From positions 1,178,001-1,242,000 of the forward strand of contig NZ_JABRPK010000001.1 in NCBI RefSeq assembly GCF_013248995.1: a stretch of 64,000 bases of DNA, read 5' to 3'. The notes below the pieces were generated by a model that saw only the letters and a list, made by a program, of their open reading frames with translations, ran no database searches and had not been told where the DNA came from. This DNA is from Frigoribacterium sp. VKM Ac-2836 (lineage in GTDB: Bacteria; Actinomycetota; Actinomycetes; Actinomycetales; Microbacteriaceae). Of this stretch, positions 27,424-36,385 are shown in pieces. Every line of letters starts with the position of its first letter. The first letter of the stretch is position 1. The translations under genes were made by a program, and so were the position numbers.

Positions 27424-28353
27424 GTGCGCAAGATCCCCGCCCTCGTCGTGACGGTCGGCCTGCTCGCTTCGATGACCGCCTGCTCGACCACGGCCGGCCC
27501 TGGCTCGACCGGGTGCCCGCCCACGGGTGACGCTGCCTCGGTCGTCACGGCGACCGGTGACTTCGGTGCGAAGCCCGACGTCGACGTGCCGACACCGATC
27601 GTGACGAAGAAGACCGAGGTGTCGACGCTGATCGAGGGCGACGGCCAGCGTCTCGTCGACGGGACCCCGGTCGTCATCGACTACACGCTCTTCGACGGCA
27701 CGACAGGGCAAGAACTCGAGGACAGCGGCTACGACGGTTCGACGAACGTCCCGTTGACCGTCGGTGGTCAGACCCTCGCCCCCCTCGTCGACGCGCTCGA
27801 GTGCTCTACCGTCGGATCGCGGGTCGCCGTCGCCGTCAAGGCGACCGATCTCTCCGCGTCGATCAACGGTGCCGCGTCGACGCCGAACGACGACCCCGAC
27901 GCCGCGTACGTCGCGGTGGTGGACGTCAAACGAGCCTTCCTCGCGAAGGCCGACGGTGCCCTGCAGCTCGGGGCGGACGGCCTCCCGGCCGTGGTCACCG
28001 CCCCGAACGGTGCACCCGGCATCACGATCCCGGCGGGGGACGCGCCCACCGACGAGGTGGTGCACCTCGTCCGCAAGGGTCACGGCACGACCTTGACGGC
28101 CGACGACACGGCCGTGGTCCAGTTCACGGCGGTCACCTGGAGTCAGCCGTCCACGGTCGCGGGCTCCACCTGGACGAACGGCGGATCCGCGACGCCGGTC
28201 GATCTGGGTGACGCTCAGATCCCCGACGACATCCGCTCGGCCCTCGTCGGCCAGCAGGTCGGATCACAGGTCATGGTCGTGCTCCCTGCATCCGCCGAGA
28301 GCGGCGGCTCGGCCTACGTCTACGTCTTCGACGTGCTCGGGGCGACCCGATGA
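27424..28353 (+). CDS. FKBP-type peptidyl-prolyl isomerase-like lipoprotein
   Basis: 309 aa. The signal peptide ends at lipobox MTAC (Cys20), so the protein is anchored at the outer face of the membrane. Two FKBP-like modules can be made out, one from about residue 75 (GTPVVIDYTLFDGTTGQEL) and one from about 210 (DTAVVQFTAVTWSQ). Both are short of the canonical aromatic active-site residues, so it may be a chaperone with weak or no isomerase activity. In related actinobacteria such a gene lies between pafA and pafB. GTG start at 27424. Confidence 0.78.
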   Translation: MRKIPALVVTVGLLASMTACSTTAGPGSTGCPPTGDAASVVTATGDFGAKPDVDVPTPIVTKKTEVSTLIEGDGQRLVDGTPVVIDYTLFDGTTGQELEDSGYDGSTNVPLTVGGQTLAPLVDALECSTVGSRVAVAVKATDLSASINGAASTPNDDPDAAYVAVVDVKRAFLAKADGALQLGADGLPAVVTAPNGAPGITIPAGDAPTDEVVHLVRKGHGTTLTADDTAVVQFTAVTWSQPSTVAGSTWTNGGSATPVDLGDAQIPDDIRSALVGQQVGSQVMVVLPASAESGGSAYVYVFDVLGATR

Positions 28354-28377
28354 CCCATCCCTGCTGAGACCGCCGCC

Positions 28378-29403
28378 GTGCCCTCTGCCCGTACCCCGCG
28401 TGTCCCCGTCGAAGAACGCCTCTTCAGCCTGGTCCTGGCCCTGCTCGCGACCGACACCGGGTTGAGCAAGACCGAGATCCTGTCGACCGTGCAGGGCTAC
28501 CGGCAGAAGTACTCCCGTTCCGGTGACAACGCCGCGCTCGAGCGACAGTTCGAGCGCGACAAGGACGACATCCGCGAACTCGGCGTCCCTCTCGAGACGA
28601 TCGACGACCCCTCGGCAGTCGGCAACAACCAGGCCCTGCGATACCGCATCCCCCGGGGCGCTTACGAATTGCCGGACGACATCGCCTTCTCCTCCGAAGA
28701 GACCGCGTTGCTCACGTTGGCCGCGATGGTCTGGCGCGAGGGTTCGTTGTCCCACGAGTCCCGGCGGGCGCTCCTGAAATTGAGGTCGCTCGGGGGCTCC
28801 GCCAGCGTCCCGGAACTCGAGTACGCCCCTCGACTCCGCTCGCGCGACGCGGCGTTCGAGCCGCTGCGGACGGCCCTCGACCGGGGTGTCGTCGTGCGGT
28901 TCGACTACCTGAAACCCGGTGACGAGTCAGCCCGACGGCGCGAGGTCGCACCGGCAGCCCTGGTCCAGCACCACGGTCGCTGGTTGGTGTCGGCGGTCGA
29001 GGTCGCCACCGGGGCCGTGAAGACGTTCCTCCTGTCGCGGGTGGTCGGTCCCGTCCAACTGACCTCGACCCCGTTCACGCGGCCGGACGACGCCACGGCC
29101 GAGCGTGCCCTGGCCGATCTCGAGCAGGTCTGGCACGACCGAACGGCGACCATCCGCGTCGAGCCGACGTCGGACGCCGAGACCCGTCTCGTCAAACGTC
29201 GCGGCACGACCCGCGTCGGCCCCGACGCCCTGACCGTCCACTGGACCGATGAACACCTGCTGGCCGACGAACTCGCCTCCTTCGGTCCCGAGGTGACCGT
29301 CCTCGAACCCGAGAGCCTCCGCGCCTTGGTTCGGACCCGGCTCGTGACCGTGCTCGACGCACACGCGCACACCGACCCACTCGTCGGAGGCGACCGTGGC
29401 TGA
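28378..29403 (+). CDS. pafB: WYL-domain transcriptional regulator PafB
   Basis: 341 aa. An N-terminal winged-helix region (LLATDTGLSKTEILSTVQGYR) is followed by a WYL domain around VVVRFDYLKPGDESARRREVAPAAL and HGRWLVSAVEV, then a WCX-type C-terminal extension. In mycobacteria PafB and PafC form a heterodimer that activates RecA/LexA-independent DNA-damage genes. It starts with GTG 24 bp after the lipoprotein gene and overlaps pafC by 8 bp. Confidence 0.9.
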   Translation: MPSARTPRVPVEERLFSLVLALLATDTGLSKTEILSTVQGYRQKYSRSGDNAALERQFERDKDDIRELGVPLETIDDPSAVGNNQALRYRIPRGAYELPDDIAFSSEETALLTLAAMVWREGSLSHESRRALLKLRSLGGSASVPELEYAPRLRSRDAAFEPLRTALDRGVVVRFDYLKPGDESARRREVAPAALVQHHGRWLVSAVEVATGAVKTFLLSRVVGPVQLTSTPFTRPDDATAERALADLEQVWHDRTATIRVEPTSDAETRLVKRRGTTRVGPDALTVHWTDEHLLADELASFGPEVTVLEPESLRALVRTRLVTVLDAHAHTDPLVGGDRG

Positions 29404-30388
29404 TACCCGGGGCGGCCTGCACGCCGCCGACAAACTCGCCTTCCTGCTCTCGCTCGTCCCCTGGCTCATGGATCACGAGCGTGTCAGCGTCGCCGAGGCT
29501 GCCGCCCATTTCGGAGTGAGCGTGTCCGAGATCCGCCGCGCCGTCGAACTGATCGCGGTCTCGGGCGTTCCCGGTGAGACGACGCAGTACCAGCACGGCG
29601 ACCTCTTCGACATCGCGTGGGACGACTTCGAGCAGAACGACGTCATCGTGCTCACCAACCTCGTCGCCATCGACGACTCGCCCCGATTCTCCGCCCGCGA
29701 GGCCGCCGCGCTGATCGCGGGTCTGCAGTATCTCTCGTCGCTGCCCGAGAACGCCGATCGCGCAGCCATCGCGACCCTGATGAGCAAGTTGTCTCGCGGG
29801 GCCTCCAGCGAGCCGAGCCAGGTGGCCGTGGACCAGTCCGACACGAACGAGGTGCTCGGGCTCGTGGGTAGGGCCGTCGAATCCGGTGTCCAGCTCGAGT
29901 TCGACTATCGAGGCACCCGCGGGGTGGCCGAGCGACGCCGCGTCGATCCGCTGCGGGTCGAGTCGGTGGACGCCGACTGGTACCTCCGTGCCTGGGACCA
30001 CCTTCGCGAAGCCCCCCGCACGTTCCGGCTCGACCGGATCGCCGCCCCGGCGTTGACCACGACGCCGATCGCGCACCGGGCCGACGACGTCTCCCTGCCC
30101 GAGACCCTCTTCGAGGGATCTCCGGACGACCTCGTCGTGGTGCTCGACCTCGACGCGGCCGCAGCACCGCTCCTCGCGGACTACCAGCCCGACGAACCCG
30201 AGCTCCTCGACGACGCACGCGTGCGGCTGCGGCTCCGAGTCAACCGGCTCGGCACCCTCTGCCGGCTCGTGGCCGGGCTGCCGGGGCGCCCGGAGGTCGT
30301 CGCACCCGAGTCGGCCCGCTCCGCCGTCGCGGACTGGGCCCGCCGAGCGATCGAGCGATACGACCTCGACCCGAACCCCGCCTCCTAG
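29396..30388 (+). CDS. pafC: WYL-domain transcriptional regulator PafC
   Basis: 330 aa, the partner of PafB. The N-terminal HTH segment (RVSVAEAAAHFGVSVSEIRRAVELI) precedes a WYL domain (QLEFDYRGTRGVAERRRVDPLRVESVDADWYLRAWD). The WCX region follows to the C-terminus. The GTG at 29396 lies inside the end of pafB, which indicates translational coupling and equimolar synthesis. Confidence 0.9.
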   Translation: MADTRGGLHAADKLAFLLSLVPWLMDHERVSVAEAAAHFGVSVSEIRRAVELIAVSGVPGETTQYQHGDLFDIAWDDFEQNDVIVLTNLVAIDDSPRFSAREAAALIAGLQYLSSLPENADRAAIATLMSKLSRGASSEPSQVAVDQSDTNEVLGLVGRAVESGVQLEFDYRGTRGVAERRRVDPLRVESVDADWYLRAWDHLREAPRTFRLDRIAAPALTTTPIAHRADDVSLPETLFEGSPDDLVVVLDLDAAAAPLLADYQPDEPELLDDARVRLRLRVNRLGTLCRLVAGLPGRPEVVAPESARSAVADWARRAIERYDLDPNPAS

Positions 30389-30451
30389 GGATTCCGCCCC
30401 CGTCCGCCCTGTGCATCGCCTGCGCCGTGCTCGTCCGAGTGGCCCGGACGG

Positions 30452-30457
30452 TAGACT
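30452..30457 (+). promoter_or_regulatory. -10 box in front of tatA
   Basis: TAGACT gives a roughly 28-nt leader with an AAGGAG ribosome-binding site just before the ATG at 30491, so tatAC-helY has its own promoter after pafBC. Confidence 0.45.
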
Positions 30458-30490
30458 CGATCTCACCCTGCCCCGCAAGGAGACCCCATC

Positions 30491-30781
30491 ATGTTCGGAA
30501 ACGCGTTCACAGGCTGGCACCTGATCATCATCCTGGCGATCGTCCTGCTGCTCTTCGGTGCGCCGAAGCTCCCCGCCCTCGCGAAGAGCATCGCCCAGTC
30601 GATGCGCATCTTCAAGAACGAGGTCAACAGCGACAAGAAAGACGTCGTCGACGACGACCACGACGGGCGTACCGCCCGCCGCTCCGACGACTCGGGCGTC
30701 CGGTACACGGACGATTCGTCCGCTCGCCGTGGTGACGACTCCTACCCGTCGACGACTCGCGACGTCCCGCCGAAGTCCTGA
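30491..30781 (+). CDS. tatA: Twin-arginine translocase subunit TatA
   Basis: 96 aa. A single membrane helix (residues about 9-22, WHLIIILAIVLLLFG) with the FG hinge is followed by the amphipathic helix APKLPALAKSIAQSMRIFKNEV. The last 45 residues are a hydrophilic tail rich in Asp, Arg and Ser. TatA oligomers form the pore for folded Tat substrates. A strong AAGGAG site precedes the ATG. It is followed 3 bp later by tatC. Confidence 0.95.
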   Translation: MFGNAFTGWHLIIILAIVLLLFGAPKLPALAKSIAQSMRIFKNEVNSDKKDVVDDDHDGRTARRSDDSGVRYTDDSSARRGDDSYPSTTRDVPPKS

Positions 30782-30784
30782 CGC

Positions 30785-31615
30785 GTGGCCACGACGACGA
30801 CTCGTGGCGACAGCACCCGGGGGAGCGGCGCGGGTCGCAGCCGAGGGCGAGACGGCAAGATGTCGCTCGGGCAGCACCTGCTCGAGTTGCGCAAACGCCT
30901 CTTCATCTCCGCCCTGGCCCTCATCCTGGCCGCTGTCGCCGGTTGGTTCCTCGCGCCCTTCGTCCTCGACGCCCTGAGGTCGCCGGTCGAGGCCATCGCT
31001 GCGGCGCGGACCGGTGAGACGACCCTCAACTACTCGAACATCACGGGTGCGTTCGACCTCAAGCTGCAGATCGCGATCACCGTGGGTGTCGTCATCTCGA
31101 GTCCCGTGTGGCTCTACCAGGTCTGGGCGTTCATCGTCCCGGCCCTGGTTCGCAAAGAGAAGCTCTACGCCGTAGGTTTCATCGGCACCGCCATACCGCT
31201 GTTCCTCGGCGGCTGCCTGGCGGGGTGGTACGTCCTGCCCCACATCGTCGAGGTCATGACCAGCTTCGTCGACACCCAGGACGCCACGATCATCGAGTCG
31301 AAGGTGTACTACGACTTCGTCCTCAAGCTCGTCCTCGCGGTCGGCATCGCCTTCGTCATGCCGGTGTTCCTCGTGTTGCTGAACTTCGTCGGCGTCATCT
31401 CCGCGGCAGCCATCGTCAAGGGGTGGCGGGTGGCCATTCTGGTCATCGTGCTCTTCACCGCCATCGCGACTCCGTCCGCGGACATCTTCTCGATGTTCCT
31501 CCTGGCGATCCCCATGATCGTGCTGTTCTTCCTCGCGGCCGGCGTGGCCTGGTTGCACGATCGTCGGGTCGCGAAGCGTGCCGCCGCGCTCGACGCCGAA
31601 CTGGCGTCGGAGTGA
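30785..31615 (+). CDS. tatC: Twin-arginine translocase subunit TatC
   Basis: 276 aa with six membrane segments. The N-terminal signal-recognition region SLGQHLLELRKRLF is the TatC hallmark, and the FDLKLQIAITVGVVISSPVWLYQVWAF block follows. A 25-residue basic, Gly/Arg-rich N-terminal extension precedes it. It binds the RR signal peptide and recruits TatA. The GTG start at 30785 lies in the tatA-tatC-helY operon. Confidence 0.95.
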   Translation: MATTTTRGDSTRGSGAGRSRGRDGKMSLGQHLLELRKRLFISALALILAAVAGWFLAPFVLDALRSPVEAIAAARTGETTLNYSNITGAFDLKLQIAITVGVVISSPVWLYQVWAFIVPALVRKEKLYAVGFIGTAIPLFLGGCLAGWYVLPHIVEVMTSFVDTQDATIIESKVYYDFVLKLVLAVGIAFVMPVFLVLLNFVGVISAAAIVKGWRVAILVIVLFTAIATPSADIFSMFLLAIPMIVLFFLAAGVAWLHDRRVAKRAAALDAELASE

Positions 31616-31619
31616 CCCG

Positions 31620-34115
31620 ATGAGCCGCGACCTCAGCCCGGCCGAACGCTTCGCGGCCGCCAAGACCCGCGTCCGGACGCCCAAGCTCGAGGCCTTCCGG
31701 TCCCGCCTGGGGTTCGCTCTCGACCCTTTCCAGGTGGCGGCGTGCGCTGCGCTCGAAGATGGTGACAGCGTCCTCGTCGCGGCGCCGACGGGTGCCGGCA
31801 AGACGCTCGTGGCCGAATACGCCATCCATCTCGCCATGCAAGACCCTCGGGCCAAGGTGTTCTACACCGCGCCCATGAAGGCCTTGAGCAACCAGAAGTT
31901 CCAAGAACTCGTGGCCGAGTACGGTGCGTCAGAGGTCGGGCTGCTCACCGGTGACACGAACGTGAACTCCCGGGCGCGCATCGTCGTGATGACGACCGAG
32001 GTCCTGCGCAACATGATCTACGCGGGGTCGGACATGCTGACCGACCTCCGCTACGTCGTCCTGGACGAGGTCCACTTCCTCGCGGACCGTTTCCGGGGCG
32101 CCGTCTGGGAAGAGGTGATCATCCACCTGCCCCTCGACGTCCGGCTCATCTCGCTCAGTGCCACGGTGTCGAACGCCGAGGAGTTCGGCGACTGGCTGCA
32201 GACCGTGCGGGGCAGCACCGAGGTCATCGTCTCCGAGGACCGCCCCGTGCCCCTCGACCAGCACGTCCTGGTCGGGGGCAAGTTCCTCGACCTGTTCGAT
32301 TCGTCGGGACAGGCGGCGACCAACCGGGTGAATCCCGAGCTGCTCAGGGCTACCTCGCTCGGGCGGCGTGGCGGCCGCAGCGGCGGTCGACGCGACTCCT
32401 ACGCCGCCGGCCGAACCGGCCCTCGAGGTCATGTGGTGCCCCCGACACAGGGCGGCCCCGGACGCCTCGACCGCTGGAAGATCGTCGAGATGCTCGACGA
32501 CCAGAACCTCCTTCCCGCCATCTTCTTCGTCTTCAGCCGTGTCGGCTGCGACCAGGCGGTGTCCCAGGTGCTGCGGTCCGGCATCCGTCTGACGACCGCC
32601 GAACAGCGTCAAGAGATCCGCGAGATCGTCGAGGCCCGCTGCCGCACCCTTCGCGACGAAGACCTGGCCGTGCTCGGCTACTGGCGGTGGCTGGACGGGC
32701 TCGAACGGGGCGTGGCGGCCCACCACGCCGGCCTGCTGCCCGCGTTCAAAGAAGTCGTCGAAGAACTGTTCCAGAAGAAGCTCGTCAAGGTCGTGTTCGC
32801 GACCGAGACCCTGGCTCTCGGCATCAACATGCCTGCCCGCACCGTCGTGCTCGAGAAGCTCGAGAAGTTCAACGGCGAGGCCCGCGTGCCCATCACGCCC
32901 GGTGAATACACCCAGCTGACCGGCCGTGCCGGTCGTCGCGGCATCGACGTCGAGGGTCACTCGCTCATCCAGTGGCAACAGGGTCTCGATCCCCAGGCCG
33001 TCGCCTCGCTCGCCTCTCGGCGCACCTACCCGATGAACAGCAGCTTCCGACCGACGTACAACATGGCCGTGAACCTCATCGAGCAGTTCGGTCGATCGCG
33101 CACTCGCGAGGTGCTCGAGACGTCGTTCGCCCAGTTCCAGGCGGACCGCTCGGTCGTCGATCTCGCCAGGAAGGTCCGGTCCCAGCAGCAGTCGCTCGAC
33201 GGCTACGCCGCGTCGATGGCCTGCCATCTGGGCGACTTCGGTGAGTACACGATGCTTCGTCGCGAGGTGGGCGACCTCGAGAAGCAAGGCGCGACCCGGG
33301 CCGACTCCCAGTCGCGGGCCGAGCGCGACAAACGTCAGCGCCGCATCGGCGAGCTCCGGCGGCAGGTCCGTCAGCACCCGTGCCACGCCTGCCCCGAGCG
33401 AGAGCAACACGCCCGCTGGTCCGAGCGGTGGTTCAAGCTCAAGAAACAGACCGATCAACTGTCGGCGCAGATCCGAAGTCGTACCGGTGCCGTCGCGAAG
33501 GTCTTCGACCGCGTCACCGACGTCCTGCTCGACCGTGGCTACCTCGTTCCGGCCGCGACGAGCACCGGAGGCGCGGGTCGCGTCCCGCGGGACGCCGAGG
33601 TCACCGTCGCCTCCGCCGGACGCACGTTGCGCCGCATCTACGGCGATCGCGACCTCCTGGTGGCCGAGAGCCTCCGCCTCGGCCTGTGGGACGAGCTCGA
33701 CGTCCCGTCGATGGCCGCCATGGCCGCGACCCTGGTCTACGAGCCGCGCCGGGACGAAGGCCAACTCTCCGAACGGTTCCTGCCCCGGGGTGAGTTCCGT
33801 GCGGCCCTCGACGCGACCCAGCTGCTCTGGGCCGAGCTCGACGACCTCGAGCTCGAGCACCGTCTGCCCGGCAGCCAGCCACCGGCACCGGGCCTCGCCC
33901 TGGCGATGCACCGCTGGGCCCGAGGTGCCGCACTGGACTCGGTGCTCGACGACGCCGACCTCGCTGCCGGTGACTTCGTCCGCTGGACGAAGCAGACGAT
34001 CGACCTGCTCGACCAGCTGTCGGTCGTGGCCGATCTGCCGGTCGGTCCGACGGCCCGGCAGGCGCTCGACGCCGTTCGTCGCGGCATCGTGGCCTACACC
34101 GCGGTCGGACCCTGA
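31620..34115 (+). CDS. helY: Ski2/Mtr4-like DEAD/DEAH-box RNA helicase HelY
   Basis: 831 aa. Helicase motifs in order: Walker A APTGAGKT (about 58-65), DEVHFL (motif II), SLSAT (motif III), the C-terminal RecA domain with ATETLALGINMPAR, and motif VI QLTGRAGRRG. A Gly/Arg-rich linker at about 245-285 and a long C-terminal DSHCT domain follow. It probably unwinds structured RNA during decay or processing. The ATG at 31620 is four bases after tatC; the order pafB-pafC-tatA-tatC-helY matches mycobacteria. Confidence 0.92.
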   Translation: MSRDLSPAERFAAAKTRVRTPKLEAFRSRLGFALDPFQVAACAALEDGDSVLVAAPTGAGKTLVAEYAIHLAMQDPRAKVFYTAPMKALSNQKFQELVAEYGASEVGLLTGDTNVNSRARIVVMTTEVLRNMIYAGSDMLTDLRYVVLDEVHFLADRFRGAVWEEVIIHLPLDVRLISLSATVSNAEEFGDWLQTVRGSTEVIVSEDRPVPLDQHVLVGGKFLDLFDSSGQAATNRVNPELLRATSLGRRGGRSGGRRDSYAAGRTGPRGHVVPPTQGGPGRLDRWKIVEMLDDQNLLPAIFFVFSRVGCDQAVSQVLRSGIRLTTAEQRQEIREIVEARCRTLRDEDLAVLGYWRWLDGLERGVAAHHAGLLPAFKEVVEELFQKKLVKVVFATETLALGINMPARTVVLEKLEKFNGEARVPITPGEYTQLTGRAGRRGIDVEGHSLIQWQQGLDPQAVASLASRRTYPMNSSFRPTYNMAVNLIEQFGRSRTREVLETSFAQFQADRSVVDLARKVRSQQQSLDGYAASMACHLGDFGEYTMLRREVGDLEKQGATRADSQSRAERDKRQRRIGELRRQVRQHPCHACPEREQHARWSERWFKLKKQTDQLSAQIRSRTGAVAKVFDRVTDVLLDRGYLVPAATSTGGAGRVPRDAEVTVASAGRTLRRIYGDRDLLVAESLRLGLWDELDVPSMAAMAATLVYEPRRDEGQLSERFLPRGEFRAALDATQLLWAELDDLELEHRLPGSQPPAPGLALAMHRWARGAALDSVLDDADLAAGDFVRWTKQTIDLLDQLSVVADLPVGPTARQALDAVRRGIVAYTAVGP

Positions 34116-34177
34116 ACCCTCTGCCAGCCGAGTCCCGACGGCTGCCGACGACGACCGGCTTCTCAGACGTCGCCACC

Positions 34178-34183
34178 TAGAAT
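34178..34183 (+). promoter_or_regulatory. -10 box of leaderless lnt
   Basis: TAGAAT, a near-consensus box, ends six bases before the GTG at 34190. Confidence 0.55.
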
Positions 34184-34189
34184 CACGGG

Positions 34190-35836
34190 GTGTCTTCCCG
34201 AGCATCCGACGTCCGACTGCCCCTCTGGCTAGCCTTGATCGTCGCACTCGGTGCCGGCGCGGTCCTCGACGGGGGATTCCCCGACGGTGACGTCTGGCCG
34301 TTGACGTTCGTCGGCATCGGGTTCGTCCTGCTGGCGCTCAGGGGTCGATCCGTCGGGGGTTCCTTCCTGGTCGGACTCGTGGCGGGTCTCTCGTTCTACT
34401 TGATCCACATCTCGTGGGCGACGCTCTTCCTCGGGGTCGTGCCCTGGGCTGCTCTGTCGACGCTCGAGGCACTCTTTTTCGCCGCTGGAGCCGTTCTCAT
34501 CACCCTGGCGTACCGCTGGGTACCCCGCATCTGGCCCGGGGTTCTGGGTCGCACGGTCCTGCTTCCGGTCGTCGTCGGAGGACTCTGGACGCTCCGCGAG
34601 TTCATCGCCGGCACCTGGCCCTACGGCGGTTTCGCCTGGGGGAGGGTGGCGCTCAGCCAGTCCGAGAGCCCGTTCGCCGGTCTCGTCGCCTGGCTCGGTA
34701 TCTCGGGCCTGTCGTTCTTGATGGTGGCGATCGTCGCCGCGCTGATACAGCTGGCCCTCCAGACGACCGTCCGGGGTTCGACCCGCGTGCTCGCGGGCGC
34801 CACCGTCGTGGTCGCTGCCCTCGCCGTCCCCTCCTGGCCGACGCACACCTCGGGCACGGCCACCATCGCCGCCGTCCAAGGTGACGGTGACGCGGGTTAC
34901 TTCGCCGATCGACAGTACGGCGACCTGACCAACGCGCAGGTGCTCGCGATGAGCGACCTGCAGGCCCAGCTCGCGCAGCTGCCCGAAGACCAGCGATCCC
35001 TCGACATGATCGTCTGGCCCGAGGGGGGCAGCGATCGTGATCCCACTCGCGACGCCACGGGCCAGTACGTCTTCGACGCGATCTCCCGCGGCTACGACGC
35101 ACCCCTCGTGTCGGGTGTCATCACCGAGAGCGACGACGGCGAGACCGTCTACAACTCGTCCCTCCTGTGGGCCGACGGCGGCGTGCGAGACCAGTACGAC
35201 AAGAAGCACCCGGTCCCGTTCGGCGAGTACGTCCCCGACCGGGACTTCTGGCGACCGTTCGCCCCCGACCTGATCGACCTCATCGGGCGCGACTACACGC
35301 CGGGCACGCGGGACGAGGTCTTCGACCTCGGCGGCTTCCGAGCCGGCATCTCGATCTGCTTCGACATCGTCGACGACCAGCTCATCACGAACATGATGGA
35401 CGAAGGCGCGCAGGTCATCATCGGCCAGACCAACAACGCGGACTTCGGCACCCGGCCCGGCCAGACCGATGAGAACGATCAGCAGCTCGCCATCGCCCGG
35501 CTCCGTGCGATCGAGACGGCACGACCGCTCGTCAACGTCTCGACCGTCGCCTCGACGCGCGCCATCGACGCCTCGGGCAGGACGACCGCCTCCATCCCCG
35601 ACTACGAGCCCGGCACCATGGTCGCTGTCGTCGATCTGGGGACGGGCACGACACCCGCCGTCGTCGCCAGTCGCGCCATCGAGTTGCTCGTGTCGTTCTT
35701 CGGTCTCGCGATGCTGATCCTGTCCCGCCTGTTCGTCGGCACCCGCGGGTCGGCTCGTCGTCGACGACTCGACGAGGCGCCCGATCCGATCCTGCCCCGG
35801 TGGCGCGTCGTCGAGCGACGCCTTCCGGCCGAGTGA
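34190..35836 (+). CDS. lnt: Apolipoprotein N-acyltransferase
   Basis: 548 aa. The N-terminal 200 residues form about six membrane segments; the periplasmic-side nitrilase domain follows. The catalytic triad is present: Glu in VWPEGG, Lys in YDKKHPVPFGEYVP and Cys in GISICFDIV. A last membrane helix lies near residue 510. It adds the third acyl chain to the N-terminal Cys of lipoproteins such as OpuCC, CtaC and the FKBP-like protein here. The M. tuberculosis counterpart is fused to Ppm1; no such fusion is present. Confidence 0.93.
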   Translation: MSSRASDVRLPLWLALIVALGAGAVLDGGFPDGDVWPLTFVGIGFVLLALRGRSVGGSFLVGLVAGLSFYLIHISWATLFLGVVPWAALSTLEALFFAAGAVLITLAYRWVPRIWPGVLGRTVLLPVVVGGLWTLREFIAGTWPYGGFAWGRVALSQSESPFAGLVAWLGISGLSFLMVAIVAALIQLALQTTVRGSTRVLAGATVVVAALAVPSWPTHTSGTATIAAVQGDGDAGYFADRQYGDLTNAQVLAMSDLQAQLAQLPEDQRSLDMIVWPEGGSDRDPTRDATGQYVFDAISRGYDAPLVSGVITESDDGETVYNSSLLWADGGVRDQYDKKHPVPFGEYVPDRDFWRPFAPDLIDLIGRDYTPGTRDEVFDLGGFRAGISICFDIVDDQLITNMMDEGAQVIIGQTNNADFGTRPGQTDENDQQLAIARLRAIETARPLVNVSTVASTRAIDASGRTTASIPDYEPGTMVAVVDLGTGTTPAVVASRAIELLVSFFGLAMLILSRLFVGTRGSARRRRLDEAPDPILPRWRVVERRLPAE

Positions 35837-35842
35837 GACGAC

Positions 35843-35878
35843 AGAAGGCCCGATCACCTCGCGGTGGTCGGGCCTTCT
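35843..35878. terminator. Bidirectional terminator between lnt and rbpA
   Basis: A 16-bp stem (AGAAGGCCCGATCACC against its complement, one G-T pair) with loop TCGC between convergent genes. Confidence 0.85.
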
Positions 35879-35903
35879 GATCCGATGTGGTGCCGAGCGG
35901 CCG

Positions 35904-36269
35904 TCAAGCGCCGATCTTGTGTTGACCCTTACGGGCCCGCAAGAAATCGAGTCGTTCTTGGAGAAGCTCCTCGAGCTCGTCACGGCTGCGTCGTTCGAGC
36001 AACATGTCCCAGTGGCTGCGGGGGACCTTGACGTCACCTGCGTCGATCTCGACCGGCTTGCCGTCGGCCGAGAGCAGGCGACCTTCCTGGCCGCTCTTGG
36101 GGGATTGCCAGATGTCCGGGATCTCGGCGTCCTCGGCGAACACCATGTCGAACGTCTGACCGTCGGTCGTCTGGTAAACGGCCTTCTTGCGGGGCGAGAA
36201 CTCCACGCCCTCTTCGCTTTGCAGGCTCTGGCTGCCGAGCCTCATTCCGCGCAAACTGCGATCTGCCAT
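35904..36269 (-). CDS. rbpA: RNA polymerase-binding protein RbpA
   Basis: 121 aa, the actinobacterial activator that binds group 1/2 sigma factors and RNA polymerase. The N-terminal tail (ADRSLRGMRLG), the core domain (VYQTTDGQTFDMVFAEDAEIPDIW) and the C-terminal sigma-interacting helix (HWDMLLERRSRDELEELLQERLDFLRARK) are all present. The core has no cysteine, so it is the zinc-free form. The gene is preceded by a strong GAGAGGAG site and a SigR-like promoter. Confidence 0.95.
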   Translation of the reverse strand: MADRSLRGMRLGSQSLQSEEGVEFSPRKKAVYQTTDGQTFDMVFAEDAEIPDIWQSPKSGQEGRLLSADGKPVEIDAGDVKVPRSHWDMLLERRSRDELEELLQERLDFLRARKGQHKIGA

Positions 36270-36305
36270 TGTGTGGTCTCCTCTCGCGTTGCAATCACCC
36301 GTTGT

Positions 36306-36331
36306 AACCCGTTCTGGACCTCAGCCGTTCC
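36306..36331 (-). promoter_or_regulatory. SigR/SigH-like promoter of rbpA
   Basis: On the minus strand GGAAC is followed after exactly 18 bases by GTT, matching the oxidative-stress ECF sigma consensus GGAA(C/T)-N18-19-GTT. Transcription would start roughly 30 bases before the rbpA ATG. In Streptomyces rbpA belongs to the SigR regulon (established knowledge). Confidence 0.6.
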
Positions 36332-36385
36332 GAGCCGCCCGATTTCACAGTCGCTTCACAGTGCCCGCGCAGCCCGTCGAGACAT

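Noticed and set aside
29192-31855. 887-codon minus frame opposite pafC-tatA-tatC
   Set aside because: Shadow frame rich in Asp, Arg and Gly; the plus strand encodes well-known proteins throughout.
31929-34247. 772-codon minus frame opposite helY
   Set aside because: Antisense shadow of the helicase gene, no recognisable domain.
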